Origin: Pseudomonas sp. 31-12
Lineage (GTDB): Bacteria; Pseudomonadota; Gammaproteobacteria; Pseudomonadales; Pseudomonadaceae
Direction: 5' to 3'
DNA: 64,000 nucleotides
Assembly (NCBI RefSeq): GCF_003151075.1
Contig: NZ_CP029482.1
Location: 5,456,001 to 5,520,000, forward strand
The notes beneath the pieces were generated by a model that was not told where the DNA came from, searched no databases, and saw nothing but the letters and a program-made list of their open reading frames with translations. Within the stretch, counting starts at the first letter, position 1. Each line of letters opens with the position of its first letter. This document shows positions 16,408-25,617 of the stretch, piece by piece. The position numbers were made by a program, and so were the translations under genes.

Positions 16408-19181
16408 TGAGTACTGTCGACTGGAATACCCCGTCGGTGACATCTCATGATGCGCGGGGGCTGCCAGTGCGCCAGATTGCCTACTTGCCTACTTGCGCAC
16501 TGCGGCAGGCGGTACCTTGGAGCCCCTCATTACCCGGCTACGCCATGACGTTATCGGGCGGCCGGTGGAACAACGGGACCCGCGACTGGCCGATGCCCTC
16601 AAGCCCAACCTGGCCACGGTTTACGGCCTGACCGGACAATCGGTCAAGGTCGACAGCGTCGATGCCGGTGTGCGGACAATCCTGACGGGGCCGGCCGGTG
16701 AAGTCCGCCAACACTGGGATGGACGCGGCAGCCATTGGCGCACCACTTACGACAACCAGTTGCGCGTGCTCACGCTTGAAGAGAACGATCAACCGGACGT
16801 CAAGACCTTTACCTACGCCACGGCGCTGGCTGATCCCGCCCTCAACTTGCGTAGCCAATTGATCAAGCAAGTCGACCCCTCAGGCGAATTCGAGATCAAG
16901 AGTTTCAGCCTGCACGGCCAACCGCTGCGCGACACTCGAACAATCACCGAGACCGGCACCTTCACCAGCAGCCGAACCTACGGCCCGAGCGGCGCGGTAC
17001 TGACCCAAACCGACGCCGGCGAGCATCAGCAACGAATGCGCTACGACATTGCCGGGCAGCTGCAACAGGTTCACCTGCAACTCGATCCCACGGCGCAATG
17101 GCAGCCGGTTCTTGAAGACGCCCGCTACAACGCCGCCGGCCAGATCATCGAACAGCTTGCGAGCAACAAAGTGCTCAGCACCTGGATTTACGACGATGCT
17201 GATGGTCGCCTTACTGCCCTGGTTGCCGGGCCACCCGGGCAAGTCCCGCTCCAGCACTTTGAGTATCGATACGATCGGGTCGGTAACGTGTTGCGCATCG
17301 ACGATCTCACGTTTAAACCGGTGTTCTTCAAAAACCAGCTCATTGATGGCCACCGCGAGTTCACCTACAGCTCGCAGTACCAACTGACCAGCGCCACCGG
17401 TCATGATGCCGCCCCGAGCTCCGACTTGCCTGGTCGCCCCTTGCCGAGCGACCCGAAAAACCACCTCAATTACAAACAGATTTACGCCTATAACGATGGC
17501 GGCAACCTGATCAAAGTGGTCCATGAGCGCGCGGTGGGTGGCTACACCCAACAGATGTGCATTGACCCGAACAGTAACCGTGGTGTGCGCTGGAAAGAAG
17601 GTGATCCTACCCCTGATTTCGACACCTTGTTCGACCCTCACGGCAATCTCCTGGCCTCGCTCCCGGGAAGGTCCCTGCATTGGAACAGCTATGATCGTCT
17701 GGCATCCGCGACGCTGGTTGAACGCGACAACGATCCCAACGACGAAGAAGTCTTTCGCTACAGCCAGGGCGAACGGATTCTCAAGCGTCATGAATGGCAA
17801 GCCTCGACCCTCACTCATTTTCATCAAGCGATCTACTTGCCGGGCCTGGAAATCCGCACCCGGGACAACGGCGAAGCGTTGCACGTCATCACCTTGCCAG
17901 GCGGTCGGGGCAGCGTGCGTTGTCTGCATTGGGTCAGCAAAAAACCCGACGGCATCGATCAGGATCAACTGCGCTACAGCCTCGACGATCACTTGGGCTC
18001 CAGTGTCATGGAGCTTGATCAAAACGCTCGGGTAGTCAGTCACGAAGGCTATTACCCGTTTGGCGGCACGGCCTGGCTGATAGCAAGTTCTGCGCTGGAG
18101 GTCTGCTGTAAAACGATCCGCTATTCGGGCAAGGAAATGGATGAGTGCGGACTTTATTACTATGGCGCCCGCTATTACGCGCCGTGGTTGTGGCGTTGGG
18201 TAAGTGCGGATCCGGCGGGGGCTGTGGATGGGTTGAATCTATATGCGTTTTGTGGGGAATAACCCGCTGCGGTATTTGGACGGCAACGGTGAGGCGAAAG
18301 CAGAACACGTCATCCACAACTACTCAAGATTCATTTCGGTCCTGGAAGGCCATGCCGATCAAACAGTGGGGCAAATCGACAACATCATTGATCAATGGAA
18401 CATGGAAGCGCTGTTGTTGAACCTGACGGGTGAATCAATCAAAGCGGCTATCGGTTATGCCGGCGGGTCCTTGGCAAGTAGTAATGAAAAACTGCAGAGA
18501 CTATTGCCTCTACGCACTGTTCAAGGCTTCGACCTTAAAGAAGGCGTACCTTATTCCCAAGGCCTTACCTTAGGTAACTTTGGAGGTGAATTGGCAGGCC
18601 GTACCAGCCCCTCTGTTGTTCCAGCCGCACCACTGATCGGCCCTCTAATTCCGCAGACATCAACCATGTCCATCAAGGCGATTGACCGTGGACTGGGTCT
18701 CGCCACCAACGACGACCCGATTGACTGGCTCGGAACCGGAATCAACATTTTCTTCAACAACGTGGTGGGGTCAGTGGTTCCTGGGGTAAGTGCCATGTTG
18801 GCAATGGGATCAAGGGTTCAGGAAGCCGAGGACATCAACAACGGGCTGGATCCGGTCAAGATCAAAAAAACCCAGGACATGCTGGATAAGTGGGAATCAG
18901 TCGAAAACGAACGGTTTACCCAGGCCTTGGCAGCCTTCCAGTCACTAGGCGTTGACGAACTCAACCCGCAGGACATACTTCCCAATATTAACGCCATGAC
19001 ACCTAAACACATGCTTGAACCGATTCAACTAAGCGCATTGACGAGACAGCATGAAAGGACGCAAGACTTGATCCGTCGAAGCAAAATCGGCATGGAGCAG
19101 TACAAGGCGCAGAGCACGACAGATAACCAATTCTTGAGGAGGCAGGCACACACTGCCAAACGTCACCATGCACAAGCCTGA
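16407..19181 (+). pseudogene. Tc toxin component C (TccC-like, Rhs core) with two frameshifts
   Basis: The start ATG (16407, or 16404 in frame) overlaps the tcB stop. Product MSTVDWNTPSVTSHDARGLP runs to QIAYL, where an 8-bp tandem duplication GCCTACTT (16479-16494) shifts the frame. The Rhs-repeat core then reads on from RTAAGGTLEPLI to the conserved YGARYYAPWLWRWVSADP...NLYAF, where one extra T in a run (18248-18251) shifts it again before VGNNPLRYLDGNGE. The last 300 residues are the variable toxic region, which I do not recognise; it has a hydrophobic stretch (NIFFNNVVGSVVPGVSAML). Corrected, the protein would have about 920 residues, normal for TccC. The middle frame could in principle restart at TTG 16493, but no good ribosome-binding site is seen. 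Confidence 0.88.
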
Positions 19182-19241
19182 GAGTCGAGGACTGTCGAAA
19201 CGTCTGCCGACTCATGCTCGATAAGTCCAGGCTTGTGCATG
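19167..19241. repeat. 14-bp inverted repeat at the tcC 3' end
   Basis: CATGCACAAGCCTG (19167-19180, overlapping the last tcC codons) and CAGGCTTGTGCATG (19228-19241), a perfect 14-bp inverted repeat around a 47-bp loop, with no T-run. It may be a weak terminator or the mark of a past exchange of the variable tcC tail. Confidence 0.6.
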
Positions 19242-19411
19242 ACTTCAAAGTCACACCAAGCGGGATCAAGCAAGTCAGAACCTGGCCACAAGAGCCTTCA
19301 GTACCTTGTCGAAAAAAAGCCGCCTGACGGTCTGCGCCTCGACGCACCCTGAATAATCGGGGTGACGCCATGTTATGGTGCGCGCCCCTATGACTGATTT
19401 TTTCAGACACC

Positions 19412-21178
19412 ATGCATGCTCGTCCGCGCACGTTACGCCTGACGCTGTACACCTTGCTGATCGTCGCCGGAGCTGTACTGGCCGCCGGTTTTGCCCTGCG
19501 TCACACCGAACGCCAGGCACTGGTGGAAGACGCCGCCCGCGCCAACCAGCAATTGGCCTTGTACGCCAATTCGCTGCACACCCTGATCGATCGCTACCGC
19601 GCCCTGCCCGCCGTGTTGGCGCTGGACCCGGAGCTGCGTGGCGCGCTGAACGGTGAAGTGAGTCCCGAACAGCAGCTTGCGCTGAACCGCAAACTGGAAA
19701 AAATCAACGGCGCCGCGCAGTCCTCGACCCTGGAACTGCTCGACCGCACCGGCCTCGCCGTGGCCGCCAGCAATTGGCGTTTGCCCAGCAGTTATGTCGG
19801 CCACAACTATGGTTTTCGCCCCTACTTCAGCCAGACCCGCACCCAGGGCACCGGCCGTTTTTACGCAGTGGGGGTGACCAGCGGCATTCCGGGATATTTC
19901 CTCTCCAGCGCGGTGACCAGCGACAGCGGCGAGTTTCTCGGCGCCATGGTGGTGAAACTCGAGTTCCCGGAACTGGAGCGCGAATGGCGTCAGGGCAGCG
20001 ACACGCTGCTGGTCAGCGATGCGCGCGGGATTATCTTTATCGCCAACCAGCCGGGCTGGCGCTATCGCTTGTTGAAACCGTTGAACGACAGCGATCACGC
20101 CGAGCTCAAGGTCACCCGTCAATACGACAAACAACCGCTGACACCGCTGGACTATCAATCGCTGCAGCGCTTTGACGACAACAGCGATCTGGCGCGGGTC
20201 GTCGGTCCTGACGGCACGGCGAACTATCTGTGGGAATCCCTGCCGCTGAGCACGGAAGGCTGGACCTTGCACCTGCTGCGCCGCCCGCAAGTCGCCTTCG
20301 AAGACAGCCGCAACGCCGCGCTCGCCGCTGCCGGGTTGTGGCTGGCGCTGGTGTTTCTGCTGCTGTTCCTCAATCAGCGCTGGCGCCTGGCGAAGATGCG
20401 CCAGCGCAGCCGTGAAGAACTCGAACAATTGGTGGAGGAACGCACCCGCGACCTGCGCACCGCTCAGGACGGTCTGGTGCAGTCGGCCAAACTCGCGGCC
20501 CTCGGGCAGATGTCGGCCGCCCTCGCCCATGAAATCAATCAACCGCTGACCGCTCAGCGCATGCAGCTTGCGACTCTGAGGCTGCTGCTCGATCACGGCC
20601 GGGTCGATGACGCTTACAAGGCGCTGAAACCGGTGGACGACATGCTCACGCGCATGGCCGCCCTCACCGGCCACCTGAAAACCTTCGCCCGTAAAAGCCC
20701 CAGCGGTTTGCGCGAACGCCTGGATCTGGCGGCCGTGGTCGACCAGTCGCTGCAGTTGCTCGACGCCCGTTTGCGTGACGAGCAGGTCAGCACCGTGTTG
20801 CACCTGACGCGTCCGGCGTGGGTGCGTGGCGATGCGATTCGCCTGGAACAGGTGCTGATCAATCTGCTGCGCAATGCCTTGGACGCGATGCAGGACAAAC
20901 CCTGCAAACGCCTGGAAATCCGCCTCGAAGCCGACGAACAACTCTGGCGCCTGACCGTCACCGACAACGGTGGCGGCATCGCCGAAGAACATCTGCCGAA
21001 TGTGTTTGACCCGTTCTTCACCACCAAACCGGTGGGTGATGGTTTGGGGCTTGGCTTGGCGGTATCGTTTGCCATCGTTCACGAATCGGGCGGACGCCTG
21101 AGTGCCGACAATCACGCCAACGGCGCCGTGTTCACCTTGACTTTACCCATCGACCAGGAGGCCCACGGCCCATGCTGA
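19412..21178 (+). CDS. Membrane sensor histidine kinase (DctB/MifS type)
   Basis: A 588-residue kinase. A membrane segment at about residues 11-29, a large periplasmic sensory region of the double-Cache type (FRPYFSQTRTQGTGRFYAVG, TSGIPGYFLS), a second membrane segment near residue 305-322, a coiled coil (EELEQLVEERTRDL), an H-box ALAHEINQPL (His near 373) and an HATPase domain (NLLRNALDA, DNGGGI, FFTTKPVGDGLGLGL). This is the DctB-like layout that senses C4-dicarboxylates or, in MifS, alpha-ketoglutarate. It overlaps the response-regulator gene by 7 bp, and the probable target transporter follows, so a dicarboxylate or oxoacid is the likely signal. The exact ligand is inference. Confidence 0.92.
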   Translation: MHARPRTLRLTLYTLLIVAGAVLAAGFALRHTERQALVEDAARANQQLALYANSLHTLIDRYRALPAVLALDPELRGALNGEVSPEQQLALNRKLEKINGAAQSSTLELLDRTGLAVAASNWRLPSSYVGHNYGFRPYFSQTRTQGTGRFYAVGVTSGIPGYFLSSAVTSDSGEFLGAMVVKLEFPELEREWRQGSDTLLVSDARGIIFIANQPGWRYRLLKPLNDSDHAELKVTRQYDKQPLTPLDYQSLQRFDDNSDLARVVGPDGTANYLWESLPLSTEGWTLHLLRRPQVAFEDSRNAALAAAGLWLALVFLLLFLNQRWRLAKMRQRSREELEQLVEERTRDLRTAQDGLVQSAKLAALGQMSAALAHEINQPLTAQRMQLATLRLLLDHGRVDDAYKALKPVDDMLTRMAALTGHLKTFARKSPSGLRERLDLAAVVDQSLQLLDARLRDEQVSTVLHLTRPAWVRGDAIRLEQVLINLLRNALDAMQDKPCKRLEIRLEADEQLWRLTVTDNGGGIAEEHLPNVFDPFFTTKPVGDGLGLGLAVSFAIVHESGGRLSADNHANGAVFTLTLPIDQEAHGPC

Positions 21179-22506
21179 ACTCAGTGATGGTGGTCGACGA
21201 CGAAAGCAGCATTCGCAGCGCCGTTGAACAATGGCTGAGCCTGTCGGGTTTCGAGGTGCAGCTGTTCAGCCGCGCCGATGAGTGCCTGGCGCAGTTGCCC
21301 AGTCATTTCCCCGGCGTGATCCTGAGCGACGTGCGCATGCCCGGCATGACCGGGCTGGAGTTGCTGGCTGAGATTCAGCGCCGCGATGCCGACTTGCCGG
21401 TGATTCTGCTGACCGGCCACGGCGATGTGCCGATGGCAGTCGAAGCGATGCGCGACGGCGCCTATGACTTCCTGGAAAAACCCTTCAGCCCGGAAACGCT
21501 GATGAGCAGTTTGCGCCGCGCCTTGGACAAGCGCCGGCTGGTGCTGGAAAACCGCGCACTGCATGAGCTGGCCGATAACCGCGCCAAACTCGACGCGACA
21601 CTGTTGGGCGTTTCTCGTGGTTTGCAGATCTTGCGCCGACAGGTGCTGGATCTGGCGGCGTTGCCGGTCAATGTGCTGATCCGGGGTGAAACCGGCAGCG
21701 GCAAAGAGCTGGTCGCTCGCTGCCTGCACGACTTCGGGCCACGCGCGGACAAGCCGTTTGTGGCGTTGAATTGCGCGGCTATTCCCGAGCAGTTGTTCGA
21801 AGCTGAATTGTTCGGACATGAGAGCGGCGCGTTCACCGGGGCTTCGGGCAAACGTATCGGCAAACTCGAATACGCCGATGGCGGCACGCTGTTCCTCGAT
21901 GAAATCGAAAGCATGCCGCTGGCCCAGCAAGTGAAATTGCTGCGGGTCTTGCAGGAGCAGAAGCTTGAGCGGTTGGGGTCGAATCAGAGCATTCGCGTGG
22001 ATTTGCGGATCATCGCCGCGACCAAACCGGATCTGCTGGATGAAGCGCGGGCGGGGCGTTTTCGCGAGGATTTGGCCTATCGGTTGAACGTCGCTGAATT
22101 GCGCCTGCCGCCGTTGCGCGAACGGCGTGAAGACATTCCGTTGTTGTTCGAGTCGTTCGCGCAAAATGCCGCTGAGCGCCTGGGGCGGACTTTTCCACCG
22201 TTGAGCGGCCCGCAGTTGAGCCATCTGCTGAACCACGACTGGCCGGGCAATGTGCGTGAATTGGCGAACGTTGCCGAACGGCAGGTGCTGGGGCTGGGCG
22301 AGCCGACACCTGCGGGCATCGATCCCGGGCAGTCGCTGGCGGCGCAGGCGGAAGCGTTCGAAGCGCATTGCCTGCGAGCGGCGTTGACCCGGCATAAAGG
22401 CGATGTGAAAGCGGTGCTGGAAGAGCTGCAACTGCCGCGCCGGACCTTCAATGAAAAGCTGCAGCGGCATGGGCTGACGCGGGAGATGTTCCTGCAGGAC
22501 AGCTGA
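21172..22506 (+). CDS. Sigma-54-dependent response regulator (DctD/MifR type)
   Basis: A 444-residue NtrC-family activator. Receiver domain with phospho-acceptor Asp in VILSDVRMPG (near residue 54) and LTGHGDVPMAVEAM; AAA+ domain with Walker A GETGSGKE (near 172), the sigma-54 contact loop GAFTGA and Walker B GGTLFLDEIE; C-terminal Fis-type HTH (GDVKAVLEELQLPRRTFNEKL). All motifs are intact. Phosphorylated by the adjacent kinase, it should activate a sigma-54 promoter; a good one with paired upstream sites lies directly downstream in front of the MFS transporter gene. Confidence 0.94.
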   Translation: MLNSVMVVDDESSIRSAVEQWLSLSGFEVQLFSRADECLAQLPSHFPGVILSDVRMPGMTGLELLAEIQRRDADLPVILLTGHGDVPMAVEAMRDGAYDFLEKPFSPETLMSSLRRALDKRRLVLENRALHELADNRAKLDATLLGVSRGLQILRRQVLDLAALPVNVLIRGETGSGKELVARCLHDFGPRADKPFVALNCAAIPEQLFEAELFGHESGAFTGASGKRIGKLEYADGGTLFLDEIESMPLAQQVKLLRVLQEQKLERLGSNQSIRVDLRIIAATKPDLLDEARAGRFREDLAYRLNVAELRLPPLRERREDIPLLFESFAQNAAERLGRTFPPLSGPQLSHLLNHDWPGNVRELANVAERQVLGLGEPTPAGIDPGQSLAAQAEAFEAHCLRAALTRHKGDVKAVLEELQLPRRTFNEKLQRHGLTREMFLQDS

Positions 22507-22527
22507 TTTTTGCAGTGCTTCTTCTGG

Positions 22528-22607
22528 CCTCATCGCGAGCAGGCTCACTCCCACATTTGAACGGTGTACACCAGTCCCCTGTGGGAGCGAGCCTGCTCGC
22601 GATGAGG
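22528..22607. repeat. REP pair (GCGAGCAGGCTC family)
   Basis: CCTCATCGCGAGCAGGCTCA at the left and its near-exact reverse complement ending in GATGAGG at 22607. Confidence 0.9.
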
Positions 22608-22643
22608 CATTCACGGACAACACATCTCACAACCAGTAAGCAA

Positions 22644-22686
22644 TTTTCCGCTCAAACCCAATCCAGCATGAGCGGATTTCCGCTCA
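22644..22686 (+). promoter_or_regulatory. Paired upstream activator sites for the sigma-54 regulator
   Basis: TTTTCCGCTCA (22644-22654) and ATTTCCGCTCA (22676-22686) are 32 bp apart, three helical turns. The second is half of the palindrome TGAGCGGATTTCCGCTCA (22669-22686). They lie about 65-110 bp upstream of the predicted start of transcription, the usual place for NtrC-type activators. Confidence 0.7.
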
Positions 22687-22726
22687 CACAATCCCCGCAA
22701 CCCCTCTAAACCAGCCCTCCTTGATA

Positions 22727-22742
22727 TGGCACACCTCCTGCT
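22727..22742 (+). promoter_or_regulatory. Sigma-54 (-24/-12) promoter of the MFS transporter
   Basis: TGGCACACCTCCTGCT: GG at 22728-22729, ten bases, then GC at 22740-22741, the exact GG-N10-GC spacing. It is 60 bp upstream of the transporter start. Confidence 0.85.
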
Positions 22743-22777
22743 ATAGCCCCAGCAGGCTGCGTTTCAACGCGCTCCAC

Positions 22778-22785
22778 AAAAACAA
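22778..22785 (+). promoter_or_regulatory. Possible Hfq/Crc A-rich site before the transporter gene
   Basis: AAAAACAA fits the AANAANAA catabolite-activity motif and lies 19 nt before the start codon. Three other catabolic genes in the window have one in the same place. Confidence 0.4.
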
Positions 22786-22804
22786 TTAAACGAAGGATCC
22801 TTCA

Positions 22805-24124
22805 ATGGATAACTCCAACGCCCTGCCCCTTGGGTCGGCTGCCGTGCCCGCCAAAGAAAGAACCACCGCCAGTCGCATCAAGTCGATCTTCAGCGGCTCT
22901 GTCGGCAACATGGTCGAGTGGTACGACTGGTACGTCTACGCTGCCTTCTCCCTGTATTTCGCCAAGGCCTTTTTCCCCAAAGGCGACACCACCGCCCAAC
23001 TGCTGAACACTGCCGCGATCTTCGCCGTGGGCTTCCTGATGCGCCCGATCGGTGGCTGGCTGATGGGCCTGTACGCCGACAAGGCCGGTCGCAAGAAAGC
23101 ACTGATGGCTTCGGTGTATCTGATGTGTTTCGGCTCGCTGCTGATCGCACTGAGCCCGGGCTATGAAACCATCGGCATCGGCGCACCGATCCTGCTGATT
23201 TTCGCCCGCCTGCTGCAAGGCCTGTCGGTCGGTGGCGAGTACGGCACCTCGGCAACTTACCTCAGCGAAATGGCGACCAAGGACCGTCGCGGCTTCTACT
23301 CCAGCTTCCAGTACGTGACCCTGATCTCCGGCCAGCTCATCGCTTTGGCAGTGCTGATCGTGCTGCAACAGACCCTGACCACTGAAGAGCTGTACGCCTG
23401 GGGCTGGCGCATCCCGTTCGCCATCGGTGCGCTGTGTGCCGTGGTCGCGCTCTACCTGCGTCGTGGCATGGAAGAAACCGAGTCGTTCACCAAGAAAGAG
23501 AAAGCCAAGGAAAGCGCGATGCGCACCTTGATGCGCCATCCCAAGGAACTGATGACCGTGGTCGGCCTGACCATGGGCGGCACCCTGGCGTTCTACACCT
23601 ACACCACCTACATGCAGAAATACCTGGTGAACACCGTCGGCATGAGCATCTCCGACTCCACCACCATTTCCGCCGCCACGCTGTTCCTGTTCATGTGCCT
23701 GCAACCGATCATCGGCGGGCTGTCGGATAAAGTCGGTCGTCGTCCGATCCTGATTGCCTTCGGTGTGCTCGGGACGCTGTTCACCGTGCCGATCCTGACC
23801 ACCCTGCACACCATTCAATCCTGGTGGGGCGCGTTCTTCCTGATCATGGCAGCGCTGATCATCGTCAGCGGCTACACCTCGATCAACGCCGTGGTGAAAG
23901 CCGAACTGTTCCCGACCGAGATTCGTGCTCTGGGCGTCGGCCTGCCGTACGCACTGACCGTGTCGATCTTCGGCGGCACCGCTGAATACATCGCGCTGTG
24001 GTTCAAGAGCATCGGCATGGAAACCGGTTACTACTGGTACGTGACCGCGTGTATTGCCGTGTCGTTGCTGGTGTACATCACAATGAAAGACACCCGCAAG
24101 CATTCGCGGATCGAGACGGACTGA
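22805..24124 (+). CDS. MFS alpha-ketoglutarate/dicarboxylate:H+ symporter (KgtP-like)
   Basis: A 439-residue, 12-helix transporter of the metabolite:H+ symporter family. Early motifs SIFSGSVGNMVEWYDWYVYA (helix 1) and GLYADKAGRKKAL (loop 2-3), then RLLQGLSVGGEYGTSATYL (helix 4) and LSDKVGRRPIL (loop 8-9) are those of KgtP/ShiA/ProP relatives. The cytoplasmic ends (KKEKAKESA; DTRKHSRIETD) are charged as expected. The sigma-54 promoter and the adjacent two-component genes support a regulated carboxylate carrier; alpha-ketoglutarate is the best guess by analogy with the MifSR-controlled transporter of P. aeruginosa. Confidence 0.88.
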   Translation: MDNSNALPLGSAAVPAKERTTASRIKSIFSGSVGNMVEWYDWYVYAAFSLYFAKAFFPKGDTTAQLLNTAAIFAVGFLMRPIGGWLMGLYADKAGRKKALMASVYLMCFGSLLIALSPGYETIGIGAPILLIFARLLQGLSVGGEYGTSATYLSEMATKDRRGFYSSFQYVTLISGQLIALAVLIVLQQTLTTEELYAWGWRIPFAIGALCAVVALYLRRGMEETESFTKKEKAKESAMRTLMRHPKELMTVVGLTMGGTLAFYTYTTYMQKYLVNTVGMSISDSTTISAATLFLFMCLQPIIGGLSDKVGRRPILIAFGVLGTLFTVPILTTLHTIQSWWGAFFLIMAALIIVSGYTSINAVVKAELFPTEIRALGVGLPYALTVSIFGGTAEYIALWFKSIGMETGYYWYVTACIAVSLLVYITMKDTRKHSRIETD

Positions 24125-24144
24125 TTCGGCTCGCGCAATAAAAC

Positions 24145-24177
24145 AGGGGCAGACCTTCACGGGTCTGCCCCTTTTCT
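24145..24177 (+). terminator. Terminator of the MFS transporter gene
   Basis: AGGGGCAGACC-ttcac-GGGTCTGCCCCT then TTTCTTTT, 21 bp after the stop. Confidence 0.9.
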
Positions 24178-24195
24178 TTTGAATAGACGCAAAAC

Positions 24196-24286
24196 CTGTG
24201 GGAGCGAGCCTGCTCGCGATAGCGGTGTATCAGCAACAAATTGGCTGACTGACACACCGCTATCGCGAGCAGACTCGCTCCCACAT
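24196..24286. repeat. REP pair (GCGAGCCTGCTCGC family)
   Basis: GTGGGAGCGAGCCTGCTCGC with GATAGCGGTGT, and the inverted copy ending at 24286. Confidence 0.9.
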
Positions 24287-24361
24287 TTGAATCTCATCGC
24301 TGGAAATTATCCGTTCGTCCTTGCACCATGACTGCCTCCCGATCCTCCCGGAATATATGCC

Positions 24362-24991
24362 ATGCCCGACGACATCCACTTCTACGAACCCGCCAACGGC
24401 CACGGTTTGCCGCATGACCCGTTCAACGCCATCGTCGGCCCCCGCCCCATCGGCTGGATTTCCTCCCAGGACGCCAACGGCCGCTTGAACCTGGCGCCTT
24501 ACAGCTTCTTCAACGCCTTCAACTACATTCCGCCGATCATTGGTTTTTCCAGCGTCGGGCGCAAAGACAGTCTGAACAACATCGAGCAGACCGGCGAATT
24601 CGCCTGGAACCTGGCCACGCGTCCGCTGGCCGAGCAGATGAACCAGAGTTGCGCGATGGTCCCGCCCGAGGTCAATGAGTTCGAGCTGTCAGGCCTGACG
24701 CCGGCGGCTTCGAAAATCATTCAGGTGCCGCGCGTCGCCGAAAGCCCGGTGTCGTTCGAGTGCAAGGTCACGCAGATCATTCAGTTGCAGCGGGCGGACG
24801 GGAACGTGGTGCCAAGCTGGCTGATTCTGGGCGAAGTGGTCGCCGTGCATATCGCCAAGTGGCTGTTGAAGGATGGGGTGTACGACACCGCCGCGGCAGA
24901 ACCGATTCTGCGCGGCGGCGGGCCAGCGGATTACTTTCAGCTGGGGCCTGAGGCATTGTTCAAGATGTTCCGCCCGGGGGCGGTCAAGTAA
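24362..24991 (+). CDS. Flavin reductase-like (FMN-binding split-barrel) protein
   Basis: A 209-residue cytoplasmic protein of the flavin-reductase-like domain family: PFNAIVGPRPIGWISS near the N-terminus and NLAPYSFFNAFNYIPPIIGFSS form the flavin-binding barrel, and GEFAWNLATRPLAEQMN follows. It probably binds FMN; the substrate is unknown. Its stop codon touches the end of the convergent small gene on the other strand with no gap. The upstream gap from the REP holds only 75 bp. Confidence 0.85.
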   Translation: MPDDIHFYEPANGHGLPHDPFNAIVGPRPIGWISSQDANGRLNLAPYSFFNAFNYIPPIIGFSSVGRKDSLNNIEQTGEFAWNLATRPLAEQMNQSCAMVPPEVNEFELSGLTPAASKIIQVPRVAESPVSFECKVTQIIQLQRADGNVVPSWLILGEVVAVHIAKWLLKDGVYDTAAAEPILRGGGPADYFQLGPEALFKMFRPGAVK

Positions 24992-25222
24992 TTACCAGAC
25001 GAGTTCGGCGTCGTCGCTGACATTCTTGAGGCTGGTCAACTTCAGCGCAGCGGCTTCATCGGCGTCGTGGGCGGTCTTGAAGACCTGATCGTCGAGAATC
25101 TTGTGAAAACGCGGTGCACCTGAGCCACCCAGTGCTTTAACAGCGATTGCGGCGTGATAACCGCCTTCGGCCGGCACTACGGCGGATACGGCTTCGAAGG
25201 TTTCAAAGGCTTTACGTGCCAT
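24992..25222 (-). CDS. Conserved small protein, 76 aa, function unknown
   Basis: MARKAFETFEAVSAVVPAEG followed by GYHAAIAVKALGGSGAPRFHK and an acidic, Ala-rich C-terminus (AHDADEAAALKLTS). No signal peptide or membrane segment. A purine-rich stretch precedes the ATG. I regard it as real because codon usage is normal for the region and it fills the space exactly between two good genes, but I recognise no function. Confidence 0.65.
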   Translation of the reverse strand: MARKAFETFEAVSAVVPAEGGYHAAIAVKALGGSGAPRFHKILDDQVFKTAHDADEAAALKLTSLKNVSDDAELVW

Positions 25223-25263
25223 GTCGCGGATCCTGGCTGATTGAGAATGGAGCCATTAAACCC

Positions 25264-25617
25264 TCAACCCGCCATTTTGTGTACCCACGACCGGGACTGG
25301 CCCCGCGCCTGGTCGGCCGACACGTCTTTGAAAGTATGAAAATCCAGGCTGTTGACCATCAACTCCTGCACCAGCTCGGCGAAAATCTCCATCGCCGGGG
25401 TGCTGAAGTAGGCGGTCATCGCTTGCTGGTGCGTCCAGAAACCGGACACCAGCCACAACTCCGGATCGCATTGCGAATGCTGCAGGGAAAAACTCAGGCA
25501 ACCCGGTGCACTGCGGGACGGCTCGATCAAGGCGCTCAGGCGCGCACCGAGTTCCGCCGAACGCCCGGCGCGGGCACGGACAAAAGCCATATGACTGACG
25601 GGGATCTGCGTAGACAT
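25264..25617 (-). CDS. Antibiotic biosynthesis monooxygenase (ABM) domain protein
   Basis: A 117-residue dimeric alpha/beta-barrel protein: ISHMAF-like first strand (VSHMAFVRARAGRSAELG), SAPGCLSFSLQHSQCDPELW and SGFWTHQQAMTAYFSTPAM are the typical ABM blocks. Such proteins act as small monooxygenases on quinone-like compounds or as quorum-signal accessory proteins; the substrate is unknown. ATG 25617 follows GGGAGGGTT closely and is preferred to the upstream in-frame ATG at 25674. It is divergent to an AraC regulator, which may control it. Confidence 0.8.
   Translation of the reverse strand: MSTQIPVSHMAFVRARAGRSAELGARLSALIEPSRSAPGCLSFSLQHSQCDPELWLVSGFWTHQQAMTAYFSTPAMEIFAELVQELMVNSLDFHTFKDVSADQARGQSRSWVHKMAG

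Noticed and set aside
16479..18251. The two tcC frameshifts cancelling each other (net +9)
   Set aside because: The 1.8 kb between them contains the conserved Rhs core in the middle frame only, so the sum does not rescue the protein.
10371..19411. A complete genomic island with attachment sites
   Set aside because: No tRNA, integrase or direct repeats flank the IS/Tc region; only the IS itself has defined ends.
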